DNA of 20,873 nt from Candidatus Baldrarchaeum yapensis (lineage in GTDB: Archaea > Asgardarchaeota > Baldrarchaeia > Baldrarchaeales > Baldrarchaeaceae): contig JAEOSH010000043.1 in the NCBI GenBank assembly GCA_016840465.1, positions 1-20,873 of the forward strand, in the 5' to 3' direction. The number at the start of each line of letters is the position of its first letter. The stretch's first letter is position 1. This document shows positions 20,832-20,873 of this stretch, piece by piece. Position numbers and translations under genes: made by a program. The notes beneath the pieces were generated by a model. That model had not been told where the DNA came from, searched no databases, and saw nothing but the letters and a program-made list of their open reading frames with translations.

Positions 20832-20873
20832 ATGACAGAGGACAGTGATTTGTGCAGGGAGAAGTGCTTCGAG
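20832..20873 (+). CDS. Possible start of a gene cut by the window end
   Basis: An ATG at 20832 opens a frame to the last base, 14 codons beginning MTEDSDLCREKCFE. A TATA-like CTAATATAAAA lies at 20765-20775. Upstream GTG frames are closed by a stop. Too little is seen for any function; the two close cysteines are only suggestive. The preceding stretch from 20598 shows no coding pattern. Confidence 0.25.
   Translation, partial: MTEDSDLCREKCFE

Noticed and set aside
1-20873. CRISPR array, insertion sequence or transposase
   Set aside because: No regularly spaced repeats, no terminal inverted repeats flanking a gene and no transposase or Cas motif were seen; the only long repeat is the edge palindrome.

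Overview
The window looks like the end of a contig from a thermophilic archaeon, most probably of the Thermoproteota/TACK group. Support comes from TATA-box promoters placed about 25 to 27 bases before likely transcription starts, several nearly leaderless genes, frequent GTG starts, two PaREP1-family genes typical of crenarchaeal lineages, a VapBC pair, and a GC-rich island that looks like a structured RNA in DNA of medium GC. No rRNA or tRNA is visible, so no finer placement is offered. Bases 1-141 are a perfect hairpin that probably marks a contig end rather than biology.

Layout. (1) Bases 238-8997, minus strand: one compact six-gene operon read from about 9020 downwards: MoxR-type AAA+ ATPase, HExxH metallopeptidase-VWA fusion protein, AAA-fold protein with a lost Walker A, SMC ATPase, ScpA-like kleisin, ScpB-like kite protein. 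Five adjacent pairs overlap or sit 4 bases apart. This is the strongest candidate for an undescribed system: a full SMC-kleisin-kite complex tied to a MoxR/VWA/peptidase remodelling module. (2) 9233-10613: an ASCH protein with an added C-terminal helical/HTH-like part, and a VapBC toxin-antitoxin pair. (3) 10771-14234: a saccharopine-dehydrogenase-family enzyme, an HEPN-like PaREP1 protein, an ARPP-1 (DUF6569-like) protein and a second PaREP1 protein. (4) 14522-18225: a zone of decay around an intact B12-binding radical SAM gene and a leaderless membrane-anchored protein; it holds two broken retropepsin-like aspartic protease genes and, inside the second one, a GC-rich RNA candidate with its own TATA box and a kink-loop hairpin suited to L7Ae. 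(5) 18312-20095: an OLD-like ABC/AAA ATPase followed by a separate TOPRIM gene, recalling two-gene defence systems such as PARIS; the TOPRIM gene carries a one-base frameshift. (6) 20301-20873: a small two-helix DUF4405-like membrane protein behind a clear three-half-site operator, then the possible start of a truncated gene.

The proposed working of the first operon (inference): MoxR and VWA proteins usually act as a pair, with the AAA+ ring driving a change in a client held by the VWA/MIDAS protein. Here the co-translated client would be the SMC-ScpAB ring, with the metallopeptidase domain either cutting a subunit (kleisin being the obvious candidate) or serving only as a binding fold.
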